NCBI GenBank assembly: GCA_964627605.1
Contig: CAZVGZ010000009.1
Coordinates: 1-64,000, forward strand
Direction: 5' to 3'
Source of the DNA: CAZVGZ01 sp964627605
GTDB lineage: Bacteria; Latescibacterota; MWCZ01; CAZVGZ01
DNA length: 64,000 bases
Positions 36,865 through 45,454 of this stretch are shown in pieces (position 1 is the stretch's first letter; the number at the start of each line of letters is the position of its first letter). The notes beneath the pieces were generated by a model that was not told where the DNA came from, ran no database searches, and worked only from the letters and a program-made list of their open reading frames with translations. Both the position numbers and the translations under genes were made by a program.

Positions 36865-37073
36865 GAAATCCTACCCCACCATACTAACGCGACGTATAGA
36901 CAGTGGTTTTTTTGGGATTCAGATGGGGACCGCAAGGAATCGGAACGTCCGCCACTACTTAAGGCGGCGGCGATCAACCTCTGCTTTTGTAATTTGAGTC
37001 GAACGCGCCCCCAAAGAACGTCCTTCTCATCTACTCCGACCCGATCTGCCGACTTGATCGGTTTCTGTTGTAG

Positions 37074-37463
37074 TGGAGGCGGTGGGAATCGAACCCACGT
37101 CCGAAAGGCGGTTACTCAACACTTCTACACGCATAGTCCGTCTTTTGGTTCTTACCGGGTAGGCCCCCAACGGACAGGGTGCTTACCTAGCCAGCCCAAT
37201 CCGGTTGTCGCTAAGCGAAAACCAGGTCACTACCAAGCCCAGGGCAGAGCTTTGCAGCTATCTTGTCCAAGTCTGTCGCCCCGCTCCCCAAGGACAAGCA
37301 CTCAAGGGCAGGGCGGGCTACCTAAAGACTTATGTCCTTACGCAGCCATCGCATACGAATAGTCGTCTGCAAGTAAAGGTTTTTCCAGCCGTTTAACGAG
37401 TCTGCCGGAGACACTCGGCGTGCAATGCTGAACTTCCTCCCCCCGTCGAAGCCTATCGCCCCC
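37074..37463 (-). ncRNA. ssrA: Transfer-messenger RNA
   Basis: Rescues stalled ribosomes. The 5' end GGGGGCGATAGGCTTCGACG and the 3' end GGACGTGGGTTCGATTCCC with CGCCTCC form the alanyl-tRNA-like domain; the 7-base acceptor stem pairs fully (one G-U). The discriminator A is at 37074 and CCA is not encoded. The tag reading frame is at 37338-37370 on the minus strand, starting with GCA and ending TAA, and gives the degradation tag ADDYSYAMAA (compare ANDENYALAA of E. coli). Pseudoknot-like repeats fill the region between tag and T arm. One-piece tmRNA, normal size of 390 bases. Confidence 0.95.
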
Positions 37464-37550
37464 TTTGTGTTTAGTGTTGTACTTTATCTAACGACGCAGT
37501 AGCGCGCTCGGTTTTACTCAACCCACGCACTATGGGAACCATGCCCTGCC

Positions 37551-37615
37551 ATTATACAGCGTGACACCGGGGCACAGACCACTTAGAATATTGCGAATTT
37601 GGGTGTAGTTGTCAA
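37551..37615 (-). promoter_or_regulatory. Candidate sigma-70 promoter elements upstream of ssrA
   Basis: On the minus strand a perfect TATAAT lies at 37551-37556, about 90 bases before the tmRNA 5' end, with only a weak -35. Further upstream TTGACA at 37610-37615 is followed after 17 bases by AATATT. Either could drive a precursor that is processed at the 5' end. Both sit in the 188-base gap between the gltX stop and ssrA. Confidence 0.4.
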
Positions 37616-37651
37616 GTGGAGAGCGGCCCGATTGTCTTAGTCGCCAAAGAC

Positions 37652-39118
37652 TTAACCCAACTGAGCGACTGCGGCTCTAAGGCGTTTGACCACCGCTTCT
37701 CGCCCCAAAACCTCAAGCATTTCGAACAGACTTGGACCTATTCCCACGCCTGATACCGCCAGCCTAACAGGATGAATCAGCGCCCCAGCAGACAGTTCTG
37801 CGCTCTCAGCGCAGGTTCTAAGAGTCTCTTCGGTCGAAGATTCGGTAAACGGATCGAGTGTTTCATAGCTATCGGCCAACGCGGCGACCATTAGCGCTGT
37901 CTGGTCGGGTTTCCACCGTTTTTTTGCGATTTTCGGCTCGTACTCCGCAGGATCAGACAGAAAATAGCCTACGAAACCAGAAAAATCGGATGTCCGTCGC
38001 AGCCGCGACTTTACAAGATCTATCACTTTGAGAAGGTAGTCGCGACGCTCTACGCACTCAGCCTGAGTTACTAACCCCTCGTCGACCCAGCTCTGGCGAG
38101 CGACGTCGAAAAGCTCTTCGGCTGGCGCGTTGGACAGATACTCCCCGTTGAGCCACTCAAGCTTCTCTTCGTCGAATACTGCGGGCTTAGCCAAAATCCT
38201 GTCGATGGAAAACGCTGCGACTAGCTCATCAAGCCGCATGTGCTCGCGATCGTCGCCTGGAGACCAACCCAAAAGCGCCACAAAATTGACGACAGCCTCT
38301 GGTAGTAGGCCTCCCTCACGATAATCGGTGACAGCCATGGCCCCGTGGCGTTTGGAGAGTTTTTTGCCGTCTTTGCCCTGAATGACCGGCACGTGAACAA
38401 ACACTGGGGGCTGCCAGCCGAACGCCTGGTATAGCAGAACATGTTTTGGGGTGGAGGGGATCCACTCCTCGCCCCTTAAAACGTGTGTGATGCCCATAAG
38501 CTGGTCATCAACGATGTTGGCGAGGTGGTATGTAGGAAACCCATCTGATTTGAGTATGACGAAATCGTCGATCACCGGGTTTTTCGTGGTGATGTCGCCA
38601 CGGACTTTGTCGGTGATTGTAGTGGTCCCTTCAAACGGCACTCGAAATCGGATGACCGCTGTCTCTCCGCCCTCTAGCTTCTCCTCAACCTGATCTACGG
38701 TCAGGTCGCGGCAGTGCCGGTCATAGCTTTTCAGCCCCTGCTCCCTTAGGGACGCCAACCTCTCAGGAGTACAGAAACAGCGGTATGCTTGGGCGTCGGC
38801 GACCAACATGTCCACATGGGAGGAATAGGTCTCAAGCCGCTCCGATTGGACGTAGGGGCCGCAAGGACCACCGACACCAGGGCCCTCGTCCCAATCAAGA
38901 CCGAGCCACTCAAGGCCGTCCATCAAGCTGTCGAGCGCATCGTCAGTTGTGCGGCTCTGATCGGTGTCCTCAACACGGAGGATAAACTGGCCGCCGGTAT
39001 GCCGCGCCCAAAGCCAGTTGAATAGCGCTGTTCTAGCACTGCCAACATGGAACATCCCGGTCGGACTCGGTGCGAAACGCACCCTCGCTGGAGTGTCTTC
39101 ACTCTTGTTCGATGTCAT
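37652..39118 (-). CDS. gltX: Glutamate--tRNA ligase
   Basis: A protein of 488 residues, class I synthetase. The first signature is R-F-A-P-S-P-T-G-M-F-H-V-G-S near residues 14-27 (HIGH motif as HVGS) and the second is K-L-S-K-R-H-G-A around 253-260. The C-terminal helical anticodon-binding domain is complete. No zinc-binding Cys cluster is evident. It attaches glutamate to tRNA-Glu, or also tRNA-Gln if the organism uses the amidotransferase route. The start overlaps the preceding membrane-protein gene by 20 bases, so the two are likely co-transcribed. Confidence 0.95.
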   Translation of the reverse strand: MTSNKSEDTPARVRFAPSPTGMFHVGSARTALFNWLWARHTGGQFILRVEDTDQSRTTDDALDSLMDGLEWLGLDWDEGPGVGGPCGPYVQSERLETYSSHVDMLVADAQAYRCFCTPERLASLREQGLKSYDRHCRDLTVDQVEEKLEGGETAVIRFRVPFEGTTTITDKVRGDITTKNPVIDDFVILKSDGFPTYHLANIVDDQLMGITHVLRGEEWIPSTPKHVLLYQAFGWQPPVFVHVPVIQGKDGKKLSKRHGAMAVTDYREGGLLPEAVVNFVALLGWSPGDDREHMRLDELVAAFSIDRILAKPAVFDEEKLEWLNGEYLSNAPAEELFDVARQSWVDEGLVTQAECVERRDYLLKVIDLVKSRLRRTSDFSGFVGYFLSDPAEYEPKIAKKRWKPDQTALMVAALADSYETLDPFTESSTEETLRTCAESAELSAGALIHPVRLAVSGVGIGPSLFEMLEVLGREAVVKRLRAAVAQLG

Positions 39119-39461
39119 CCAAAAACCTCTGTGATCGTCTGGTCTTCGATTTTTTTTCGGAGATAGTCAGCACAAGCCCGCCGATGAGCGGTTGGGCCAT
39201 ATTGTATAGCGCCGCTGCCAGCAGGCATACCACCGCTCCTCCGCCAGCAGCAAACAGTATCGATAGTAGGAAAAACGACAGCCCTACACCGCCCCCAAGC
39301 CCAGAATCGGCCAGATAGGGGTCGGCGCTCAGAAGAAATCCATCCACCAGCGACACTCCCAGCGCGGCGACTCCTCCGACCACCAATCCCGGCACCAAGC
39401 CAAACAGAGCTCCGGTTTTGGCTGCGGTGCCCAGATGAATGTGTCGAATCTCGTGTCGCAT
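39099..39461 (-). CDS. Hypothetical glycine-rich membrane protein
   Basis: From the ATG at 39461 (AGGCGGA upstream) the product has 120 residues, beginning M-R-H-E-I-R-H-I. It has two or three hydrophobic helices rich in glycine and alanine (F-G-L-V-P-G-L-V-V-G-G-V-A-A-L; F-A-A-G-G-G-A-V-V-C-L-L) and a basic C-terminus. The arrangement resembles small DUF3566-like membrane proteins, but I could not confirm a family. It overlaps gltX by 20 bases. Confidence 0.6.
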   Translation of the reverse strand: MRHEIRHIHLGTAAKTGALFGLVPGLVVGGVAALGVSLVDGFLLSADPYLADSGLGGGVGLSFFLLSILFAAGGGAVVCLLAAALYNMAQPLIGGLVLTISEKKSKTRRSQRFLDDIEQE

Positions 39462-39665
39462 TTTTTCCGCCTGGAAGCTGCGGTGGCTGACAGGAATGGC
39501 GCTATGTAGCTGCAAAAGCCAGCGTAGTATCAGGTCGCGAAGCCGTTAAATATAAGCCGATTTACATCGCCCGTCATTAGACGGACGGAGGGCGAATGAC
39601 TTATTCTTATCTCTATTTGGCGGCCAAAAGGGCTACAGCAGAACATTTGGACCGGTTTGAGGTAG

Positions 39666-40070
39666 ATGCCAGGACAGCGGAGACTTCTTACATCGTTGGG
39701 GATCGCAGCAAGTATAGCGCTGTTTGGCCTCAAGCTCTGGGCGGGACTTGAGTCCGGGAGTACTGCGGTACTCTTGGACGCGGTGCGTGGTCTCTACCAA
39801 CCAAGAATCCCCGGCGGAAACTCTTTTGCGATAATCGCGTTGGTAGTGTCCATTGTCACCAAGGCCGTGTTTGCGCAAGCATTTCGTCGCGCCGCCAAAC
39901 CTAGTACCAGCCCTGCGATGGATGCCCGCCATGTCGAGATTCACATTGAAGTGGACCGGACGATGACCATCCAGCGGGCCCACGACATAGTCAAAGCCGT
40001 CGGGCAAACAACCGAGGAACTGGAGCACATAATACAGGCGTTCGTCCACACCGACCCCGTGCCTGTCTGA
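39666..40070 (+). pseudogene. Internally deleted cation-diffusion-facilitator transporter
   Basis: The 134-residue frame joins pieces of a CDF transporter that is normally about 300 residues. The first membrane helix and its end (L-K-L-W-A-G-L-E-S-G-S-T-A-V-L-L-D-A-V) match TM1 and the loop before TM2. There is then only one further helix, and then the cytoplasmic domain strands H-V-E-I-H-I-E-V-D, A-H-D-I-V-K-A and F-V-H-T-D-P. The metal site in TM2 and TM5 (D-x-x-x-D pairs) is missing. It is thus a remnant with large internal deletions. It is the only plus-strand ORF in this part besides the remnant at 42.7-43.1 kb. Confidence 0.65.
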
Positions 40071-40076
40071 TTCTGT

Positions 40077-40877
40077 TTATGCCTTACGACTGATCGTCCA
40101 GTTGTTCGCGTACTTGCGAGTTTTAAAAGGCTGGTCCCCGTTTGCGGCGATCCAGTCTCTGGTCCACCCAACCGAGTCGAGCCCCACATCCATGATGCTC
40201 GAACTTAGGAAGCACAACCCGTCGCTGTCGCCTTTTGCCATCATCTCCACACCGATCTCAATCTGACTGCCCATCTCTTCGTTGGTGAGCGGCTTCATCT
40301 CCCCGAAATCGTAGAAGTAGGCTCCCACCACTGTCGGTTTGCGGTTGGTCATCTCATGAAGTCTGGCGACGTGTTCGGGTATCTGAGGCAACTCTTTGGC
40401 GTGCCATACCCAAAAGCTGATACCGTCCACATACTCCAAATACTCTTCTAAGTTGGGAATATCCATGTTCATTGTGTAGACGACGATCCAGAGCTCCAAA
40501 GATTTTGGCATATCGCGGCGCATATCCGCTAGGAGCGAAGGTTGGGCGCCCTGGCTAATCTCTGTGGTGGAGAAATCGTCCAGCAGAACAGCTTTGACGC
40601 TCGGGTGCTTCTCATGCAACGCCGCTATGGGAGCGAGCTGTCTTTTATATTCAAACCCCTCATCAAAACTCATCTCCCACAGAAGCTCGGGACAGTGCTT
40701 GACCGGTTCGTACTCTTCTTCAGTTGGCGGAAGGTTGCCGCACATCATTGCGTGATCGAGGCCCAAAATTTCCAAGCCTTGCCCGATAGTCATCTTCGAC
40801 GTGTCGAAATGATAGTGCTCTTGAAGAACGTTGACGATGGTGCCCCAAAGCCACATATGGTCTTTGATTGTGGACAT
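40077..40877 (-). CDS. Conserved-looking protein of unknown function, TIM-barrel-like
   Basis: Encodes 266 residues with no named domain recognised. It has several beta-alpha-like stretches with acidic ends: A-V-L-L-D-D-F-S-T near residue 94-102, Y-V-D-G-I-S-F-W-V-W near 149-158 and V-V-G-A-Y-F-Y-D-F-G near 188-197. These are reminiscent of glycosidase barrels (GH-A type) with Asp/Glu at strand ends. No signal peptide. The start lies one base after the sialidase stop, so both are surely in one operon and probably act on the same substrate. Confidence 0.6.
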   Translation of the reverse strand: MSTIKDHMWLWGTIVNVLQEHYHFDTSKMTIGQGLEILGLDHAMMCGNLPPTEEEYEPVKHCPELLWEMSFDEGFEYKRQLAPIAALHEKHPSVKAVLLDDFSTTEISQGAQPSLLADMRRDMPKSLELWIVVYTMNMDIPNLEEYLEYVDGISFWVWHAKELPQIPEHVARLHEMTNRKPTVVGAYFYDFGEMKPLTNEEMGSQIEIGVEMMAKGDSDGLCFLSSSIMDVGLDSVGWTRDWIAANGDQPFKTRKYANNWTISRKA

Positions 40878-40878
40878 G

Positions 40879-42498
40879 CTAACCTTCCCGAATCGGCTCG
40901 ATCCCGTCTGACGTGACCCTTATTCGCTGCGAACGCATGAGCGACTCGAAAGAGTCGTGGTAAACATATAGAGCCACGTCCGGCTCCAATTCCACCATCC
41001 CGCCCATTACCCAGATCGCTGAATCGATCATGGTACCCTGGTCCCAGGTGACACCGTCGTCCCAGCTCAGATGAACAGTACATCCAGGCATCCGATGCGC
41101 CACCAAAATTGCGCCTGACGACATTCTAAGCATGTTGGATGTCGCGTACCCAGGAAAAGGCCCCCGTACCGCAGGCGTCCAGCTTGCACCGCCATCGGTA
41201 GACCACGTCTCCCACATCCAAGGCGAGTAGATGGGCCTGATGAAAGCCATTAGATCGCCGTCACCTGTCTGCGCGCAGCATATTTCGGTAAAATCGAGAT
41301 TGCCCTGCCCTGGAGTGCCATCTGTCGCGGTGGTGCCATCGATGTTTACCCACGGCGACCAGGTTTGACCGTTGTCGGTTGTACGTGTAGCGTAGGCCTG
41401 GCAATGGTGCGAGCCCCAGGTGTGGATGACGGCTGCGGGAAGCGATGATTCGTGGCCGCCATAACCAAAAATCACCACCGATCCATCCGCCAGGTTTGTA
41501 GGGGGCGCAGGATGGAGCCGCTTCACCCCGTCGGGTGGAGGGGGCAGCGCCATCTCCACCGGTTTTGACCATGAGCGACCATCGTCATCTGATACCGACA
41601 GACGGCAACCGCTTTCGTCAGAGATCACCATCCGCAAGACGCCGTCTGGAAAAACATGGATCGTGCCCCACCCGTCCCACCCCTCCGGCTTCATTGCAGA
41701 CATTGGTAGAGGCGTTTGCCACGTTCGCCCGTTGTCTGTAGAACGCGCGATCAGCGGGATGGTTGAATCACCCCAACGTGGTTCTTGCTGTAGGAATCCA
41801 AGAAGCAGATCGCCTCCTTTGGTCCGCACAATCTGACCGGGTTTCTGCCACAGTCTGTCTCCTCCTGCGGGTATCGGATGCAACCAGTTTTGTGGGGGTG
41901 TTTCCGTTGTGTCCCACGGCGTGACTGGCAGGCTGTCTCCTCGGACTTTGACACTGCGGATACCTGGGCTTCCGAACCGGTAGATCCCGATCCTTCCCTG
42001 TCTGCCCAGATCGGGATGCTCAACTGAAAACTTCCCTGCTCTGCCGATACGAACGTCGATCCGCCCGTCTACTATTTCCAAGTGTGCGTCGGTCCACAGC
42101 GCGTTGGTGCTCGCGACACGCTGAACGAGCTCCAACTTGACTACCCGCAGATAGCCGCTGTCGTCCATCACCGAAAGAGTTGCCCAGAAATGTTGCGCAC
42201 GGCTTGCCTGGCCGCAGTTAGGAAAATGGAGGACGAGAAAGTGGGCTGGGTCGATAGCCCCGACGATGAGGCCGACATCGGAATGGGGTGTCAGTCGAAA
42301 ACGAAAATCTGCGGTCAGATTACCGAAAACTTTGTCGTTTAGAAATGCGTACTGGTGGCCCTGCATCGCATCGCCGTCAACTCGACGCAGCGATTCATCA
42401 ACCGCCAATTCGCCATCGCTCTCGTCGTTCCATCTCTGCCCCACGAAGGTCCATCGGCTGCCGTCGTCGATCCGCAGCTTTTCGCTCTGACTGCTCAT
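40879..42498 (-). CDS. Sialidase-like BNR/Asp-box beta-propeller protein with N-terminal concanavalin-like domain
   Basis: A protein of 539 residues. The first 180 residues form a beta-sandwich (LamG/DUF1080-like: F-R-F-R-L-T, F-L-V-L-H-F-P). The C-terminal 340 residues hold five Asp boxes of the S/T-x-D-x-G-x-S/T-W type: T-D-N-G-R-T-W, S-D-D-D-G-R-S-W, T-D-N-G-Q-T-W, T-D-G-G-A-S-W and W-D-D-G-V-T-W, as in a six-bladed sialidase propeller. The Arg triad of true sialidases cannot be fixed by eye. No signal peptide. It is in operon with the barrel-like protein and could hydrolyse or bind a sialic-acid-like sugar. Confidence 0.75.
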   Translation of the reverse strand: MSSQSEKLRIDDGSRWTFVGQRWNDESDGELAVDESLRRVDGDAMQGHQYAFLNDKVFGNLTADFRFRLTPHSDVGLIVGAIDPAHFLVLHFPNCGQASRAQHFWATLSVMDDSGYLRVVKLELVQRVASTNALWTDAHLEIVDGRIDVRIGRAGKFSVEHPDLGRQGRIGIYRFGSPGIRSVKVRGDSLPVTPWDTTETPPQNWLHPIPAGGDRLWQKPGQIVRTKGGDLLLGFLQQEPRWGDSTIPLIARSTDNGRTWQTPLPMSAMKPEGWDGWGTIHVFPDGVLRMVISDESGCRLSVSDDDGRSWSKPVEMALPPPPDGVKRLHPAPPTNLADGSVVIFGYGGHESSLPAAVIHTWGSHHCQAYATRTTDNGQTWSPWVNIDGTTATDGTPGQGNLDFTEICCAQTGDGDLMAFIRPIYSPWMWETWSTDGGASWTPAVRGPFPGYATSNMLRMSSGAILVAHRMPGCTVHLSWDDGVTWDQGTMIDSAIWVMGGMVELEPDVALYVYHDSFESLMRSQRIRVTSDGIEPIREG

Positions 42499-42723
42499 TT
42501 TGGTCTCCAGTTAGGCGTTGTTTACGTTTTTCTGCATCAACTGTGCCTGGCACCAACACAGTCTTCAACATGCCGCACAAAAGAAAACTCTCCGCCGACA
42601 TCCCTAATATCCAGGTGGTGTTCTCGAATATATTCCCTTGATAGCGGCAGGAGAATCCCGCCGGTGCGTTCAGGATGCAACTCCTAACGAAAGAGATAAG
42701 ATGGAGAACTCTACATAGGCGCT

Positions 42724-43063
42724 TTGGTCAATGCCCGAGTGTACGGCAGATACATGTACGATGACTCCACGCAGAGTCAAATTGGCCGAGTATCGATCGA
42801 TATCTGGGGTCCAGTAGCGTTGGCCGGCTCCTACAAAGGGACGATGGTGTTTGACCTTGAATTCGTCATATCGCAGGGCCCAAATTTTTTTTGACGATGT
42901 CGGTTCTGCGGTTGGCTCGGTAGAAGTTGGTGGTCGAGAGGTGTCGATAGAGATTGAGGGCTTTGCCGCAGACCAAGATTTCTATTCCTCGGATGGCTGT
43001 GAACCGTTTATAATACCGATAGGCGGTATCAATCTTACCGTACCCGCGCCTACCGGCATGTGA
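42724..43063 (+). pseudogene. Small beta-rich protein, frameshifted at a T8 tract
   Basis: A frame beginning around a TTG at 42724 reads L-V-N-A-R-V-Y-G-R-Y, then I-G-R-V-S-I-D-I-W-G and S-Q-G-P-N-F-F before a TGA at 42892. Skipping one T of the T8 run at 42885-42892 continues the sense frame (F-D-D-V-G-S-A-V-G-S-V-E-V-G-G), which runs to TGA 43061-43063. Together this makes about 112 residues of alternating beta strands. No ATG start with ribosome site is visible. It may be a real small gene with a homopolymer error, or a decayed remnant. Family unknown. The 225 bases on its left, up to the sialidase start, hold nothing recognised. Confidence 0.45.
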
Positions 43064-43129
43064 CCTACTTTTTTTGCTGCGGTTGGTGCCGCCAATTCCT
43101 TGCGGTCAGTTGATTACGTCCTCCGGCGG

Positions 43130-45394
43130 CTACCCCCTGGTGGCGATACCTTTGCGAAGAATGAACGAATCGAGCGTGTCCACTATCGTGCCGTCGGTCC
43201 TCACCCAATGCGCGGTGCATTCGAGACGATGCTTTTCGGCTTTGATTTCGCAGAAATGGTAGCGGTAGTATTCGCCAATGTCGTTCTTGCGTTCGTCGAG
43301 ATCGGGATCGACACGGTGCGGCGGGATGTCTATCTGCTGCCACTCGCGGTATTTGCGATTGTCAAGCTGCGAACCGCCGCCACCGGTGACCAGATACGAG
43401 ACCGTGTTTCCCTCGCCCGTCTCAGGATCGTAGGGCGGGTGCGGAAGACCGCGTTCGTATGTGTGGGCGTGGCCTGAGATGCACAGATCAACGCGATACT
43501 CCTCCATCACCGGCACCAGGTGGTCTCTAAGCTCCACCTCGCCGTCGTAGTACCCTCCCTCCCACGTCTCGCAGAACGGTGGGGCGTGGACCAAGAGGAT
43601 CGTCCAGTGGGCGTCACGCGACGCCCTGAGGTCTTGCCTAAGCCACTCAAGCTGCGGGGTGTCTTTTGTAAGTCCGTAGTCGTCTTTGTCAGGTCCGATG
43701 CCGTAGAGCGCGTCCACAAAAACAACGTGAACGCCGCCATAATCCAGACTGTAGCAAAAAGGGATGTCGCCCAACTCCGTTCCAACGGGCTCAAACCGGT
43801 TCTGGAGATGCGGGTTGTCGTCCCGTCCGCCGTGTTGCCAGCCTCCGTGATCGTGGTTGCCTGGCGTGAAGTGAATCGGCAGTGCGCCGTCTGCATAGCG
43901 GATCGGGTGGAGGAGATGGTCCACAAACTCCCAATCGTTGATGCCGTCGCCTACTATGTCGCCAGCCGTCAGCATCAGGTCGGGTTTGATCTCGGAAATC
44001 TGATTGACAATCCCCTCCAAAATCCCAGGACCGTAGTGGCTGTCACCCCAGACGGTCAGGGTCACAGGCCGAGGATCATTGGGCGCGGTGCTGAACGTGC
44101 GCGACTCGGTGGTGATGTTCACGGCGGTCAATGTGTAGCCGTATTCGGTGTCCGGCACCAGCGATGTCAGCTCAAACCGGTGGAAACGGGAGGCTTTGTC
44201 GGTGTAGCTGGTCGTGTTGCCGTCTGGGTGAGTGAGTATCAGAGACGCTTTGCGCGCAAATAGCGATTCGGCGCGAACGACCATGCTGTCGGTCTTGGAG
44301 CTTTGAATGTAGGGCATCGCCACCAGCGGCGCATCGCCCTCAAATCGATCCCGCAGCGCTGAGAGGTTCTCCAAGACCAGCTGTATCGCCAGGCCGGTGG
44401 CAGGATCGCCAGGAACTGCCCCAATCAGCGGCTCAGGTGCGCCACAAAGTGCTTCCACAAACTCCACATCAGGCCTCAGCTTGAGAAACCTGTCCCAAAG
44501 TGCCAGCTCGTCGTTAAGAATCTCCTCGGCGGCGATCGCTTCTGCCAAAGCTTTTGGTTGAAGCCACGCGTCGCGCAACCATCCTGCGCGGTTTGCGGGA
44601 ACACGGATAGCTATCGTGTGGTTCGTGCCAGGCTCGGTGTTGGCAGATATAACAGCGAAGCCATAGTCCCTGGCAAATTCGGCCTTCTCTTCACCGTCGA
44701 TCCAGATGCTGCCACGACGGTTGAACATCGCTGTCAGATGAAGTGGCGAGCCTTCGGTGGGATAGCCGCAAATCTCGGTGGGCACGGTGATCCGCATCCG
44801 ATACCAGTAGCAGCTATCATCCTCCCGCCACTCCTCGCCCAGCTTTCGTGTGGGCCAGGAGTCGTGATCGATTTCGGGGTCAGATAACGGGCCATCGTCC
44901 TCCGAGGCAACATGCCACCCATCCAGCGTCAACCCTTTTTCTGGCACGAGCTCGCCGAGGGTCTGACGCAGTTCAAGCCAACGGGTGTATGAGGTTGGAT
45001 ATGAGTGGATGCGGCTGTGGGCTATCAGCCCTGGTCGAGTGCCGCGATCAATCCTGACGGCCAGTCGGTAAGTTGTTCCGGTCTGGGCTGATGGGGTGAT
45101 CACATGCCAGCTTCCAGCACCTATGGGTTCGTCGCCTATATAGGTCTGCTGACTACTCCTGGCCACAATGTCCAAGACCAGAGCACGACCAATCCAGTCT
45201 GCCGGGACTGTCCACTCCTGCCGCATCCACACCACCACATCGTCATCATCCCAAATAAAAGTGCGCCCGCCGCCCATCCAAGCTTTGCTGGTATCCCACG
45301 CGTCAGCCGGGTCGATGTCGCTGGTGCGATATTCCCATCCATCTAGATTTTCAAACGGTATCGGATCGTTGGTCTGCACGAATTTCTTGGACAT
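43130..45394 (-). CDS. Metallophosphoesterase with N-terminal sugar-binding module
   Basis: A protein of 754 residues. The first half contains a galactose-binding/GH2-like jelly roll (W-M-G-G-G-R-T-F-I-W; W-Y-R-M-R-I-T-V-P) and a fibronectin-like linker. The C-terminal metallophosphatase domain (from about residue 445) shows all five motifs: G-D-S-H-Y-G, G-D-I-V-G-D, G-N-H-D-H, V-H-A-P-P and G-H-A-H-T-Y-E. Two metal ions would hydrolyse phosphate esters, as in purple acid phosphatases. No signal peptide is seen. Modular coupling of a sugar-binding domain and phosphatase suggests a sugar-phosphate or glycan-phosphate substrate. Confidence 0.85.
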   Translation of the reverse strand: MSKKFVQTNDPIPFENLDGWEYRTSDIDPADAWDTSKAWMGGGRTFIWDDDDVVVWMRQEWTVPADWIGRALVLDIVARSSQQTYIGDEPIGAGSWHVITPSAQTGTTYRLAVRIDRGTRPGLIAHSRIHSYPTSYTRWLELRQTLGELVPEKGLTLDGWHVASEDDGPLSDPEIDHDSWPTRKLGEEWREDDSCYWYRMRITVPTEICGYPTEGSPLHLTAMFNRRGSIWIDGEEKAEFARDYGFAVISANTEPGTNHTIAIRVPANRAGWLRDAWLQPKALAEAIAAEEILNDELALWDRFLKLRPDVEFVEALCGAPEPLIGAVPGDPATGLAIQLVLENLSALRDRFEGDAPLVAMPYIQSSKTDSMVVRAESLFARKASLILTHPDGNTTSYTDKASRFHRFELTSLVPDTEYGYTLTAVNITTESRTFSTAPNDPRPVTLTVWGDSHYGPGILEGIVNQISEIKPDLMLTAGDIVGDGINDWEFVDHLLHPIRYADGALPIHFTPGNHDHGGWQHGGRDDNPHLQNRFEPVGTELGDIPFCYSLDYGGVHVVFVDALYGIGPDKDDYGLTKDTPQLEWLRQDLRASRDAHWTILLVHAPPFCETWEGGYYDGEVELRDHLVPVMEEYRVDLCISGHAHTYERGLPHPPYDPETGEGNTVSYLVTGGGGSQLDNRKYREWQQIDIPPHRVDPDLDERKNDIGEYYRYHFCEIKAEKHRLECTAHWVRTDGTIVDTLDSFILRKGIATRG

Positions 45395-45454
45395 ACTGCT
45401 CCACAGGTGTCATTGAGGTGCGCGTAGGTTGGTGGATATTGGAGATGGTGGTGT

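Noticed and set aside
43520..44263. 247-codon plus-strand frame opposite the metallophosphoesterase
   Set aside because: The minus strand has all five phosphatase motifs, and the plus-strand translation has no family match.
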